Positions 52,834-61,001 are shown, counted from the first letter of the stretch. The stretch: DNA of 64,000 bases from Candidatus Chryseobacterium colombiense (GCA_029203185.1 CP119310.1:2796001-2860000), one strand, 5' to 3'. Notes: generated from the sequence alone by a model not told the origin. Made by a program: numbers and translations.

Positions 52834-54144
52834 CTAACTTTGATATCCTAATAACTTCCTAAGCTGATAAAAAATTCTTTCAATTAGTCGTAGATCTTTC
52901 GTTACGATTTCAGCATTACCTCTCAATTCTTTATCAAATTTCAAGGTTTTATTATATGAAGTTTTTAGGCCCTTGGAAAGAACAACATCAACATAATAAC
53001 TTCCCTGAGCGTCCGGAATAAGTGAAATATTCTGAACCTTACCCTCAATAATACCGAATTCCTGATAAGGATAATTGTCCAGTTTTATTAAGACCTTTTC
53101 TCCGGTTATAATTTTTCCGGAATTTATTGTTGGCACAGACATTCTTCCGACTAAAGCTTCTTTTTCATCAGGTAAAATGGATACAATAGGATCTCCAACT
53201 TTTACAAACTGATTCGCACCAAAAAACTGCTGAAAACTTGCCACACCATTCGTTGAAGAGACAATAAGATAGGTTTGCTCCCATTGCTTTAAGGATTTCC
53301 TAAGCTGCTCAAACAATTGTAAAGTCTGAGATGAATAACTTATTTTATCTTTTTCCGTATTAATAGCCGTTCCGCTTTTCGTTTTATTCAGATTAGAAAT
53401 ACTTTCTTCCATTTGAGAGATGGAAATATTGATATTCTCTAAATTTTGCTGTGCCTGAAGATATTTTATTTTTTCATTTTCCAATTCCACAGCCGCAATA
53501 ACTCCCTGATTAAAAAGCTTTTGGGACCTTTCATAATTTTTCTTCGTAAGGGTATATTTCAACGCTTCAAGCTCTTTCTGTTGTTTTAAAGTAGAGATTC
53601 TGCTTCTAGATTCTGTAATACTTTGATTAGCCGCTAAATTTTCAGGAGCATAGGGCTGAAGTCTGGTAAATAAATTCTCATCCTGAAGAGCTTTTGCAAA
53701 ATTATTGTACTCTCCCTGAAGTTCTCCTAATTTAAAATAAGAGCTTTCATGCACCGGAAAAGATGATAAATGATTTGAAGCAATGGTATCTACAATTTTT
53801 TTAAGCTTTAGGATATCCTCATAATTTGCCGCAGATTGTAAAACCATAAGAACATCACCGGATTTAACTTTCTGATGATCTTTAATAAATATTTTTTCAA
53901 TTTTTGAACTGCTTCTTGCTTCAATTTTCTCCGGAGGATTTTTAGAAGTCACTACAATTGGAGCCGGAACAAATTCCGGATATTTAATGATGTAGCTCAT
54001 CATCAATATCATTACCAATATGATGAGAAAAATAGTGTTTCCCCATCGGATCATCCAGTGAGGAGGTTCTGTAAGAATATCCTGAACACTTTCTGAGCGC
54101 AGTTCTATATTGTCTAAAACGTCTTTTTCTGGCATCTTTATCAT
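52834..54144 (-). CDS. HlyD family secretion adaptor
   Basis: 436 residues (433 if it begins at the second ATG, 54135). One transmembrane helix at about 35-52 (TIFLIILVMILMMSYIIKYP) is followed by a biotinyl-lipoyl-like hairpin half (KIEKIFIKDHQKVKSGDVLMVL), a long coiled coil (about 110-280), the second lipoyl half (GVASFQQFFGANQFVKVGDPIVSILPDEKEALVG) and a beta-barrel. It bridges the inner-membrane ABC transporter to an outer-membrane channel. It is the last gene in the peptide-export cluster. No TolC-like gene is visible here, so a channel must be encoded elsewhere. Confidence 0.88.
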   Translation of the reverse strand: MIKMPEKDVLDNIELRSESVQDILTEPPHWMIRWGNTIFLIILVMILMMSYIIKYPEFVPAPIVVTSKNPPEKIEARSSSKIEKIFIKDHQKVKSGDVLMVLQSAANYEDILKLKKIVDTIASNHLSSFPVHESSYFKLGELQGEYNNFAKALQDENLFTRLQPYAPENLAANQSITESRSRISTLKQQKELEALKYTLTKKNYERSQKLFNQGVIAAVELENEKIKYLQAQQNLENINISISQMEESISNLNKTKSGTAINTEKDKISYSSQTLQLFEQLRKSLKQWEQTYLIVSSTNGVASFQQFFGANQFVKVGDPIVSILPDEKEALVGRMSVPTINSGKIITGEKVLIKLDNYPYQEFGIIEGKVQNISLIPDAQGSYYVDVVLSKGLKTSYNKTLKFDKELRGNAEIVTKDLRLIERIFYQLRKLLGYQS

Positions 54145-54206
54145 AAATTAAATCCCCATAAATGGGGACTTAACAGTGTTTATAATTAAAAAAACTTTAT
54201 AATAGA

Positions 54207-54419
54207 TTAAAGTGATCCAACACATCTTTGTTCATTGTACATGTTTTCCCAGATACAAGATGATGTATTCGGACACCAAACTAAGTTACAAGGACAAGCA
54301 TAACCTCCATCTTCAGGGATCTGATCTCCAGGAATAATTTGTGCGAAACATCCATCTCCAATTCCTCCTCCTTTAATTGATTTAAGATCATTTCTCGTGA
54401 TTTTTTTTAAATTTTTCAT
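54207..54419 (-). CDS. Bacteriocin-like GG-leader peptide A (six core cysteines)
   Basis: 70 residues. The leader MKNLKKITRNDLKSIKGG ends in a double glycine, the cleavage signature read by C39 peptidase-ABC transporters. The core of 52 residues is Gly/Pro rich with six Cys (GDGCFAQ, YACPCNLVWC, TSSCIW, QRCVGSL), an even number that suits disulfide bonds. The 5' region carries the conserved 32-base element (54439-54470). It lies between peptide B and the HlyD gene. Antibacterial activity is not shown; signalling or other uses are possible. Confidence 0.8.
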   Translation of the reverse strand: MKNLKKITRNDLKSIKGGGIGDGCFAQIIPGDQIPEDGGYACPCNLVWCPNTSSCIWENMYNEQRCVGSL

Positions 54420-54438
54420 AATAATTTTAGTTAATTTG

Positions 54439-54470
54439 TTTCCTACTCTATTAGCTTTTCGGACTCCGCT
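54439..54470 (-). promoter_or_regulatory. Conserved upstream element of peptide A
   Basis: On the minus strand this runs from AGCGGAGTCCGAAAAGCT to AGAGTAGGAAA and ends 19 bases before the ATG. Copies occur at 54808-54840 and 57362-57394 before the other two peptide genes and nowhere else that I can see in the window. It could be an RNA leader, an operator or a promoter part. Confidence 0.7.
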
Positions 54471-54602
54471 CTCACTTATATTTTTTTAATTCGTTTCTTT
54501 TAGTCTAAAGAAAGAATCAGGTAATTTACATAAAGTAAGATTCATATTTGAATTCGTTTTGATAAATATCCCTATTATAATTACTAAACTTTTATTATAA
54601 CA

Positions 54603-54788
54603 TTATAGACCGTAGAGTCTTTTACATTGGCATGCTATGTGAGAAGCATTTTCTGGAGAAGCACAGAAATCTTCAGGAAGTGCTTCTACAAATTGAGTCA
54701 TAAGTTGAAGACAAACAACTCGGGTAGGATTATCTCCACCATTTACATTTTTTAAATCACTTCTCTTTAATTTTTTAAAACTTTTCAT
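54603..54788 (-). CDS. Bacteriocin-like GG-leader peptide B (four core cysteines)
   Basis: 61 residues. Leader MKSFKKLKRSDLKNVNGG, then a 43-residue core with four Cys (RVVCLQ, EDFCAS, HIACQCKRL). The leader is a near copy of peptide A's, and the upstream non-coding region (element plus 19-base spacer) is almost identical to A's, so A and B arose by duplication while the cores diverged. It follows the ABC transporter gene. Confidence 0.8.
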   Translation of the reverse strand: MKSFKKLKRSDLKNVNGGDNPTRVVCLQLMTQFVEALPEDFCASPENASHIACQCKRLYGL

Positions 54789-54807
54789 AGTAATTTTAGT
54801 TAATTTG

Positions 54808-54840
54808 TTTCCTACTCTATTTAGCTTTTTGGACTCCGCT
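54808..54840 (-). promoter_or_regulatory. Conserved upstream element of peptide B
   Basis: 33 bases, ending 19 bases before the peptide B ATG. It differs from the peptide A copy by one substitution and one inserted A in the middle. The spacer up to the start codon is also nearly the same. Confidence 0.7.
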
Positions 54841-54894
54841 TTTAATATGTTTAAATATAAAAATATTTCTTTATTGTTTGATTTATTTTTAAAT

Positions 54895-57087
54895 TTAATT
54901 TCCTAATTCAAGTTGATTTTTTACAAGTCTGTAATATTCTCCTTTCAAAGTCACCAGTTCTGCATGACTTCCTTCTTCTACTACTTTTCCTTTATCTAAA
55001 ACAATAATCTTATCAGCGTGCTTCACTGTAGATAATCTGTGAGCAATAACAATTGCGGTTTTCCCTTTGAAAAATTGTTCAAGGTTTTCCATAATTACCT
55101 TTTCATTATTGGCATCCAATGCACTTGTAGCTTCATCAAAGAAAATATATTCCGGAGATTTATATACTGCTCTGGCAATAAATAATCTCTGCCTTTGTCC
55201 TCCGCTAACTCCCACTCCCTCATTACCGATCTTGGTATTATAACTTAAAGGCAAGCTTTCAATAAATTCTTTAATATTGGCAATTTCCACTGATTTTCTC
55301 AGTTTTGCTTTGTCTACATAATCTTCTCCTACAGCAATATTATTGGAAATCGTATCATTAAATACATATCCTTCCTGCATTACCACACCACACTGGTCTC
55401 TCCAAAATCTCGGAGAAATATTTTCCATTTTGGTACTACCAATTTTTATCTCCCCCTCATTGGGCTCATAAAATTTCATTAATAATTTCAAAAGCGTAGT
55501 TTTTCCACTTCCACTGGCTCCAACAATAGCTGTAGTTTTTTGATAGGGAATTGACAGATTTAAGTTTTCAAAAACATATTGATCTGAACCAATATATCTG
55601 AACGACATATTCGAAATTTCAATATCCTGTTGAGGAATTTCCGTTACATATTGCTCATCTTTATTTTCTTCATCTTCCTTATCATGAATCTCTCCCAATC
55701 TTTCCAGTGAGATTTTAGCATCCTGCGTTTGTCTTATAAAGTCAATTAATTGCATCAAGGGACTATTAAGCTGCCCAATAATATACTGTACCGAAAGCAT
55801 CATTCCTAAAGTTAGGTTTCCTGTCAGTACAAGTTTAGCAGACAAAAAGCTGATCAGAATATCTTTCATCTGATTGATGAAATTTCCGCCGACTGATTGC
55901 CATTGTTCTAATGATAAAGATTTGATTCTAAGTTTAAAAAGTTTTACCTGCAAAAATTCCCAGTCCCAGCGTTTCTGCTTTTCAGCATTGTGCATTTTTA
56001 TCTCCTGCATTCCGTTGATAAGCTCTATGACTTTACTTTGTTCCTGAGAAACCTGAGAAAATCTTTTATAATCAAGTTCTTTTCTTTTTTTAAGAAAAAA
56101 CGTTATCCACCCTATATAAAGCGCAGCCCCTATAAAATATACAACAAACAATCTGTAATCATAAAATAACAGGACGATACTGAAAATGATAAGATTGACC
56201 AATGAAAAGAGCGTGTTCAGTGAAGAACTGGTCAAAAGCTGCTCAATCCTGTGATGGTCATTGATTCTCTGCATAATATCTCCCGTCATTCTGGTATCAA
56301 AGAAACTAATAGGAAGTTTCATCAGTTTGATAAAGAAATCTGAAATGATAGAAATATTGATTCTGGTCGAAAGATGAAGTAAAATCCAGCTCCTGATCAC
56401 TTCAATACCCATTCTTCCAAGGAAAAGCATAATCTGAGCTAATAGAATAATGTAGATAAAACTCAGATCCTGATTCTGGATTCCAACATCCACAATGCTC
56501 TGCGTAAGGAACGGAAGAATAAGAGAGAGTAAACTCCCCGCCAATAAACCCATTGCCAACTGTATAACAAGTGATTTATATTTTAGCAGATATTTGGAAA
56601 GAAAAGAAAAACTGGCTTTGCTTTCCTTATCATCAAATTCGGTTTGGAAGAATGCAGGTGTCGTTTCAAGAATAAGAGCTATTCCTTCTTCAGTTTTTTC
56701 ATTGGCATTTTCTCCGATCCATCTTGTAATAAATTCTTCCTTTGTGTAAGAAATAAGACCATAACTGGGATCAGATATATATACCTGATTATTTTTGTCT
56801 ATTTTATAAACGACAACAAAATGGTTTTTATTCCAGTGAACAATACAGGGAAACGGAACCTCTACGGCCAGTGTTTCAAAATCTACCTGAACACCCAGAG
56901 ACCGGAATCCCATATCTTCAGCAGCATCACTCAATCCTAATAAGCTACTGCCATCACGTGTTGTTTCAGATAAATTACGAATTTGTTGCAAAGAAATATT
57001 CTTGCCATAATGTTTGCTAATAATCCTGAGACAGGTTGGACCACAATCCTTCGAATCGGGTTGAAGGTAAAAAGGAAATTTTTTCAA
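54895..57087 (-). CDS. Peptidase C39 domain ABC transporter (PCAT) for GG-leader peptides
   Basis: 730 residues in three domains. The C39 peptidase (1-135) has its catalytic C15 (KDCGPTCL), H89 (KNHFVVVY) and D106 (SDPSYG), all present, so it should cut leaders after GG. The ABC membrane domain has six helices (about 160-450). The nucleotide-binding domain (about 490-720) has Walker A GASGSGKT at 523-530, SGGQ at 628-631 and DEATSALD at 651-658. It exports and trims the peptides at once and works with the HlyD adaptor. It is flanked by peptide genes, and a hairpin at 57110-57141 precedes it. Confidence 0.93.
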   Translation of the reverse strand: MKKFPFYLQPDSKDCGPTCLRIISKHYGKNISLQQIRNLSETTRDGSSLLGLSDAAEDMGFRSLGVQVDFETLAVEVPFPCIVHWNKNHFVVVYKIDKNNQVYISDPSYGLISYTKEEFITRWIGENANEKTEEGIALILETTPAFFQTEFDDKESKASFSFLSKYLLKYKSLVIQLAMGLLAGSLLSLILPFLTQSIVDVGIQNQDLSFIYIILLAQIMLFLGRMGIEVIRSWILLHLSTRINISIISDFFIKLMKLPISFFDTRMTGDIMQRINDHHRIEQLLTSSSLNTLFSLVNLIIFSIVLLFYDYRLFVVYFIGAALYIGWITFFLKKRKELDYKRFSQVSQEQSKVIELINGMQEIKMHNAEKQKRWDWEFLQVKLFKLRIKSLSLEQWQSVGGNFINQMKDILISFLSAKLVLTGNLTLGMMLSVQYIIGQLNSPLMQLIDFIRQTQDAKISLERLGEIHDKEDEENKDEQYVTEIPQQDIEISNMSFRYIGSDQYVFENLNLSIPYQKTTAIVGASGSGKTTLLKLLMKFYEPNEGEIKIGSTKMENISPRFWRDQCGVVMQEGYVFNDTISNNIAVGEDYVDKAKLRKSVEIANIKEFIESLPLSYNTKIGNEGVGVSGGQRQRLFIARAVYKSPEYIFFDEATSALDANNEKVIMENLEQFFKGKTAIVIAHRLSTVKHADKIIVLDKGKVVEEGSHAELVTLKGEYYRLVKNQLELGN

Positions 57088-57109
57088 AATTTAATTCAAA
57101 ATTTATGAT

Positions 57110-57141
57110 AAGAAAGAGGCAATTTATTCAGCCTCTTTCTT
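57110..57141 (-). terminator. Hairpin between peptide C and the transporter gene
   Basis: An 11-bp stem AAGAAAGAGGC/GCCTCTTTCTT with a 10-base loop. The minus-strand exit is only moderately T-rich, so it may be a partial terminator that gives more peptide C mRNA than transporter mRNA. Confidence 0.6.
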
Positions 57142-57184
57142 TTAATGAATGTTAGATTTTTCTGTAGAAAATTTAAGAAAAAGC

Positions 57185-57343
57185 TTATACATACTGTGGA
57201 CAAACAACAGCCGGACAGTAAATCTTAGGACATCTTGGTCTGCCGTCTGTTGGACAGCAACTGGTTGAACAACCAATAATGATTGGTCCTGCTCCCAAAA
57301 TGTCTTTCATTTCGTTTCTTGCTAATTTTTTTAAATTTTTCAT
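57185..57343 (-). CDS. Bacteriocin-like leader peptide C (six core cysteines)
   Basis: 52 residues, with ATG at 57343 and TAA at 57185-57187. The leader MKNLKKLARNEMKDILGA closely resembles those of peptides A and B, but ends Gly-Ala rather than Gly-Gly, another accepted C39 site. The core has six Cys (IIGCSTSCCPTD, RPRCPK, IYCPAVVCPQ), many flanked by Pro. The conserved element lies 18 bases upstream. It sits between the VKOR-thioredoxin gene and the transporter. Confidence 0.78.
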   Translation of the reverse strand: MKNLKKLARNEMKDILGAGPIIIGCSTSCCPTDGRPRCPKIYCPAVVCPQYV

Positions 57344-57361
57344 AAAACTTGAATTTGGTAA

Positions 57362-57394
57362 TTTCCTACTCTTTTAAGCTTTTCGGACTCCGCT
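57362..57394 (-). promoter_or_regulatory. Conserved upstream element of peptide C
   Basis: 33 bases, sharing AGCGGAGTCCGAAAAGCT and AGAGTAGGAAA with the copies before A and B, while the following spacer is not conserved. It starts only 25 bases after the VKOR-thioredoxin stop codon, leaving no room for an ordinary promoter in between, which favours a transcribed element. Confidence 0.7.
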
Positions 57395-57419
57395 ATTAAT
57401 TTTCCTAAATTAGTGAATT

Positions 57420-58949
57420 TTAAACAACAGAGGTAATATCATTATAAATTTCCTCATCCTCCATCAACTCACCAATAAAATAATGAATATCTTCCCTATC
57501 ATATTTATCTGGGAACTGATAACCATTAATTAAAATAATAGGCGTAAAATTAATTCCAGCATTCTTATTTTCTACAGACATATTGATAACCGGACTAAGA
57601 TTTTCATGACTGGATTCAATCCCCACTTTTTGTCTTACTTTGTTTTCATCTCTGGTTTCAAACCAATATTCAACCAGGTTTACAAATTCCTGTTCTGTCT
57701 TATTTTTATAGACATACATAAAATCAGAAATCAATTTAGTGAATTTTTCATTTTTTTCATCCGGAGAATAATTAAACCTCATCTGAACAGAAATATCATT
57801 CGGGTATTGATGCAGTAAGTTTTCAACAATTTCGTGGGCTCCCTTACAAAATCCACAATAAGGATTGGAAACAATAGAAAGATGAAGTTTCGCCTCTTTA
57901 TTTCCGACAAAAAAAGTATGAGTATCTGTAAATTCAATCTTTTCTTTATCTAAAAGTTCTCTTTTAAAAAGATCATAATTTCTTTTAAATCTTAGATTTT
58001 TAGCATTTGATTTTTTTAGCTCTTCTTTTTGAGTCAATAAATTACTGAAAAATGCAATGGTAAAAAACAAGGAAGCAAATACAATAACACTAACAAAAAC
58101 AATTGCCAAAGAAGCTCCCCAGCTAAAATATACTTCACTTATAGCAATTTGGGACAGTAAAATGAAGATAATCAGAAAACAAACTCTACAAAAAGACTTC
58201 TCTACGAAAAGCTGAATATACAAAGAGTATAAAATCACCAAAACAGAAGTTAAAGCTGTAATTCGCAACACAAATTGCGCATCCGGGAAAATAAGCCCCA
58301 TAAAAGTAATTCCCAGGAAATACACCAAACTGAAATCTGACAGCTTTAAACCTAAAACGTTCGTTTTATCAGAAGAAAAAATCTTTGAGCATGCACTTTG
58401 AACAGTATTTTTTGCTCCTACTCCACAAATATTATTCACAATCACAGATTCCTGTCCGAATTTTTGATTAAAAAGTTCTAAGGATATATAAACTCCTGCT
58501 AAAGACAAGATATTAAAAACACTTTCATACCAGCTAAACTGAAGCAAAGAGTACAAAATGATTAATCCGAATATCGAATAAATAACGGGTTTAAAGTTGA
58601 AAGATGAATGTGCTTTGGCAGCCTCTGTTTTTTCAAAAAGAAGTACAAATTCACTTGAGTTTTTATAAAGCTCTTCTTTCGTTATATTTTTTACCTTATC
58701 AGAATACACCGTAAACTGATCTCCCTTTTTTTTCACCAAAGAGAAAGAATTGTCAACCACAGCGATATATTCTTCGGGAAGTTCATCCCAATATTCCTTA
58801 TCCAGTTCGTACGCATCATTCCTTAATCCTAAAAAATTTAAAGTATCACTGAAAGCCAAAGCCGAAGGGTAATTGGGATGCGAGCTGAATTGGAAATAAA
58901 ACTCCTGCTTATCAAGCTTGAAATAGTCTATTAGTTTTTCAAAATTCAT
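57420..58949 (-). CDS. VKOR-thioredoxin fusion membrane protein with C39-like N-terminus
   Basis: 509 residues. The N-terminal 110 residues resemble a C39-like domain (FSSHPNYPSALAFSDTLNFLGL) but without the catalytic Cys. Membrane helices 118-300 form a vitamin K epoxide reductase domain with C175 and C187 (NNICGVG...SACSK) and the redox pair C254-C257 (FCRVC). The C-terminal thioredoxin/DsbA-like domain (about 350-490) has C365-C368 (PYCGFCKGA). It should oxidise thiols in the periplasm using quinone, and so make disulfides in the cysteine-rich peptides exported by the adjacent PCAT. It is the upstream gene in the cluster. Confidence 0.82.
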   Translation of the reverse strand: MNFEKLIDYFKLDKQEFYFQFSSHPNYPSALAFSDTLNFLGLRNDAYELDKEYWDELPEEYIAVVDNSFSLVKKKGDQFTVYSDKVKNITKEELYKNSSEFVLLFEKTEAAKAHSSFNFKPVIYSIFGLIILYSLLQFSWYESVFNILSLAGVYISLELFNQKFGQESVIVNNICGVGAKNTVQSACSKIFSSDKTNVLGLKLSDFSLVYFLGITFMGLIFPDAQFVLRITALTSVLVILYSLYIQLFVEKSFCRVCFLIIFILLSQIAISEVYFSWGASLAIVFVSVIVFASLFFTIAFFSNLLTQKEELKKSNAKNLRFKRNYDLFKRELLDKEKIEFTDTHTFFVGNKEAKLHLSIVSNPYCGFCKGAHEIVENLLHQYPNDISVQMRFNYSPDEKNEKFTKLISDFMYVYKNKTEQEFVNLVEYWFETRDENKVRQKVGIESSHENLSPVINMSVENKNAGINFTPIILINGYQFPDKYDREDIHYFIGELMEDEEIYNDITSVV

Positions 58950-59035
58950 AAATAGTTCTGTAATTTATCATGGTAAAGGTTACTTCTGTTCAATCTCTTT
59001 TCAAGAAGTAAATCGGATAAATATACTGCTTTCAT
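58946..59035 (-). CDS. Candidate short ORF coupled to the VKOR-thioredoxin gene
   Basis: 29 codons with ATG at 59035 and TGA overlapping the VKOR-thioredoxin start as ATGA (58946-58949). The predicted peptide is hydrophobic-basic (MKAVYLSDLLLEKRLNRS at its start). It could be a real small protein or a translational coupler, or it may be chance. It has no GG leader. 59036-59113 holds nothing else that I can identify. Confidence 0.35.
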   Translation of the reverse strand: MKAVYLSDLLLEKRLNRSNLYHDKLQNYL

Positions 59036-59113
59036 TCAAAATATTTCCAAAATAAAGGAATTATTCTATGTTAATTTTAAGAAATTTGAGTAAATAATTG
59101 ATTTTGAATAAAT

Positions 59114-60157
59114 TTAGAACAATCTCAACTGCTGTTCCTTAGTTCCCGTAAAGTGTTCAGTAGACAATTTTGGAAATTCTTTCCCTTCAAAAAATTTTCT
59201 ACGTCCTATTTTAAAAGTATTATGGATCATCTCAGCAATATTTCCGTCTCCTTTTTGCCTGTCAAAATATCTTTTTTCTCCCAGTTTACCGCCTCTCATT
59301 GAGCGAATAAGATTTAAAACTTTCTGTGCACGATCCGGAAAACAGGTTTCAATCCAGCGAACGAAAACAGGTTCTACGGTATCATTTAACCTTACCAAAG
59401 TATATCCAAAGCTGTTAGCTCCTGCTTCCGAAATAGCTTTTAAAATATTCAAAGGCTCATCGCTATTTAACCCGGGAATAATCGGAGCTACCATTACATT
59501 CACAGGAATATGATTTTCAGAAAGAATCTCTACTGCTTTCAGTTTATTTTTTGAAGAGCTTGTTCTCGGCTCCATTTTTCTTCGTAGATCCTCATTTATG
59601 GTGGGAATGCTTATGGAAACCGAAACCAGGTTTTGTTCAGCCAAGGGTTTTAAAATATCCAGATCTCTTAGAACCAAAGCGTTTTTTGTCAGAATATTTA
59701 CAGGATGTCTGTAATCCAGACATACCTGCAGCATTTTTCGTGTAATCTCAAATTGCCGTTCTGCTGGCTGATAACAATCTGTATTTCCGGAAAGTAAAAT
59801 AGGTGCTGCTTTATACCCTTTTTTACGGAAAAATTTTTCCAGAAGCTCAGGAGCATTTTTTTTGACCATGATCTTTCTTTCAAAATCAATTCCGGCACTA
59901 TAGCCCCAATATTCATGAGTCGGTCTTGCAAAACAATAGGAACAGCCATGCTCACAACCCTGATAAGGATTCATAGAATATTCCATCGGTAAATCTTCAC
60001 TTTTCACCTGATTTACAATTGTTTTTGGAAACACTTCGGTAAAAGAAGTTTTTACCGCTTCGAAATCTTCTTCATCAGGCTCAAAAGTATATCTGTCGAA
60101 ATGATTGATAACATTTCGCTGTGCACCCTGACCTTTTATACTATTTTCGTTCTGCAT
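59114..60157 (-). CDS. PA0069 family radical SAM protein
   Basis: 347 residues from ATG 60157; a longer frame runs upstream through a terminator hairpin and is not plausible. The radical SAM motif is C68-C72-C75 (GCEHGCSYCFARP), with YSMNPYQ before it and HEYWGYSAG after it, typical of the PA0069/SplB-like group. ILTKNALVLRDLDIL and PIIPGLNSDEP are further family segments. The substrate of the family is unknown; a nucleic-acid repair role is suspected from its resemblance to spore photoproduct lyase. Confidence 0.87.
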   Translation of the reverse strand: MQNENSIKGQGAQRNVINHFDRYTFEPDEEDFEAVKTSFTEVFPKTIVNQVKSEDLPMEYSMNPYQGCEHGCSYCFARPTHEYWGYSAGIDFERKIMVKKNAPELLEKFFRKKGYKAAPILLSGNTDCYQPAERQFEITRKMLQVCLDYRHPVNILTKNALVLRDLDILKPLAEQNLVSVSISIPTINEDLRRKMEPRTSSSKNKLKAVEILSENHIPVNVMVAPIIPGLNSDEPLNILKAISEAGANSFGYTLVRLNDTVEPVFVRWIETCFPDRAQKVLNLIRSMRGGKLGEKRYFDRQKGDGNIAEMIHNTFKIGRRKFFEGKEFPKLSTEHFTGTKEQQLRLF

Positions 60158-60224
60158 TTCAAATGTAAAATTAGAATGGAATTTTCTTAAAATAATGAGT
60201 TTTAACATTAAAGTTTTCCACAAA

Positions 60225-60254
60225 AAAACCGACCCTTTCAAAAGGACCGGTTTT
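60225..60254 (-). terminator. Terminator after the 60287-60481 gene
   Basis: A 14-bp stem with two mismatches (60225-60238 with 60241-60254), followed by a T run on the minus strand. It lies inside the upstream extension of the radical SAM frame, which supports the later start of that gene. Confidence 0.7.
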
Positions 60255-60286
60255 AAACATAATTTAAATATATTCTTTTACTACTT

Positions 60287-60481
60287 CTACTTCAGTGCAT
60301 AAAATTCTACTCCATGATAATCGTCATCATGATTTTTCCCATCAAAATGTCTGTGATAATCCGAGTAAATATCATTATATTTTTTATCCTTTTTAGTCAA
60401 TATTTTTTTAATTCCTATAAAACCCAATACTGCCAAAAAACCAACTCCTCCTGCCAGTAATACTCCAACTTCTTTTTTCAT
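60287..60481 (-). CDS. Small membrane-anchored hypothetical protein
   Basis: 64 residues. One N-terminal transmembrane helix (about 4-24, VGVLLAGGVGFLAVLGFIG) is followed by a Lys-rich junction and a His/Asp-rich tail (SDYHRHFDGKNHDDDYHG) that might bind metal. I do not recognise the family. It is a single gene with its own terminator. Confidence 0.5.
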   Translation of the reverse strand: MKKEVGVLLAGGVGFLAVLGFIGIKKILTKKDKKYNDIYSDYHRHFDGKNHDDDYHGVEFYALK

Positions 60482-60641
60482 ATTCGTCTATTTAATTTCT
60501 ATTATCAATTACAAAAAGTATACCTATTGTATTTTTTTTAATTATAATTTTTGTTAACATTGGCTTTATCATAAATATCTTCTCTATAGTTATCTACCAA
60601 TAGAAATGGTTTAATTCTTGTAGTGATTATAAAAAAACATT

Positions 60642-60992
60642 ATGGAAAACGCAGACAATATAGACAGAATGGTCACCCTGAGTCAGGTAATGGAAAAACT
60701 CAGACAAAGAGGAATTGATAAAGAACTAAGAATGAATGATCGTGGTGAGATGAGGCTCGAAAATTCAGACAAAAAATATGAATCTTCAGAATTGATCATC
60801 CTAAAAACGTATCGTTTCGAAGGAGACAGCAATCCGGATGACAATGCCGTATTGTATGTAGTAAAAGACAGCCTGGGAAATCAAGGGATGATTATTGATT
60901 CTTACGGCGCGGACAGCAATTATCCAGGTGAAGAATTCGATAATTTTTTAAGAAATATCCCTGTCGAAGAAATTGATGATTACAATTTTTAA
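60642..60992 (+). CDS. Small conserved protein, of the family often labelled phosphoribosylpyrophosphate synthetase
   Basis: 116 residues. RFEGDSNPDDNAVLYVVKD and GMIIDSYGADSN match a short Bacteroidota family that databases often call phosphoribosylpyrophosphate synthetase, although it is far too short for, and unrelated to, real PRPP synthetase. The true function is unknown. The protein is acidic, cytoplasmic and stands alone. It ends at a terminator shared with the AsmA-like gene. Confidence 0.7.
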   Translation: MENADNIDRMVTLSQVMEKLRQRGIDKELRMNDRGEMRLENSDKKYESSELIILKTYRFEGDSNPDDNAVLYVVKDSLGNQGMIIDSYGADSNYPGEEFDNFLRNIPVEEIDDYNF

Positions 60993-61001
60993 ACATATAT
61001 A

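Noticed and set aside
52834..59035. Lanthipeptide or other enzymatically modified peptide cluster
   Set aside because: No LanM, LanB/C, YcaO or radical SAM maturase adjoins the peptides; the PA0069-type gene beyond is a housekeeping-like family. Disulfide formation is the only visible modification.
59114..60241. Longer start (60241) for the PA0069-type gene
   Set aside because: The extension passes through a terminator hairpin at 60225-60254 and has no family similarity; ATG 60157 is preferred.
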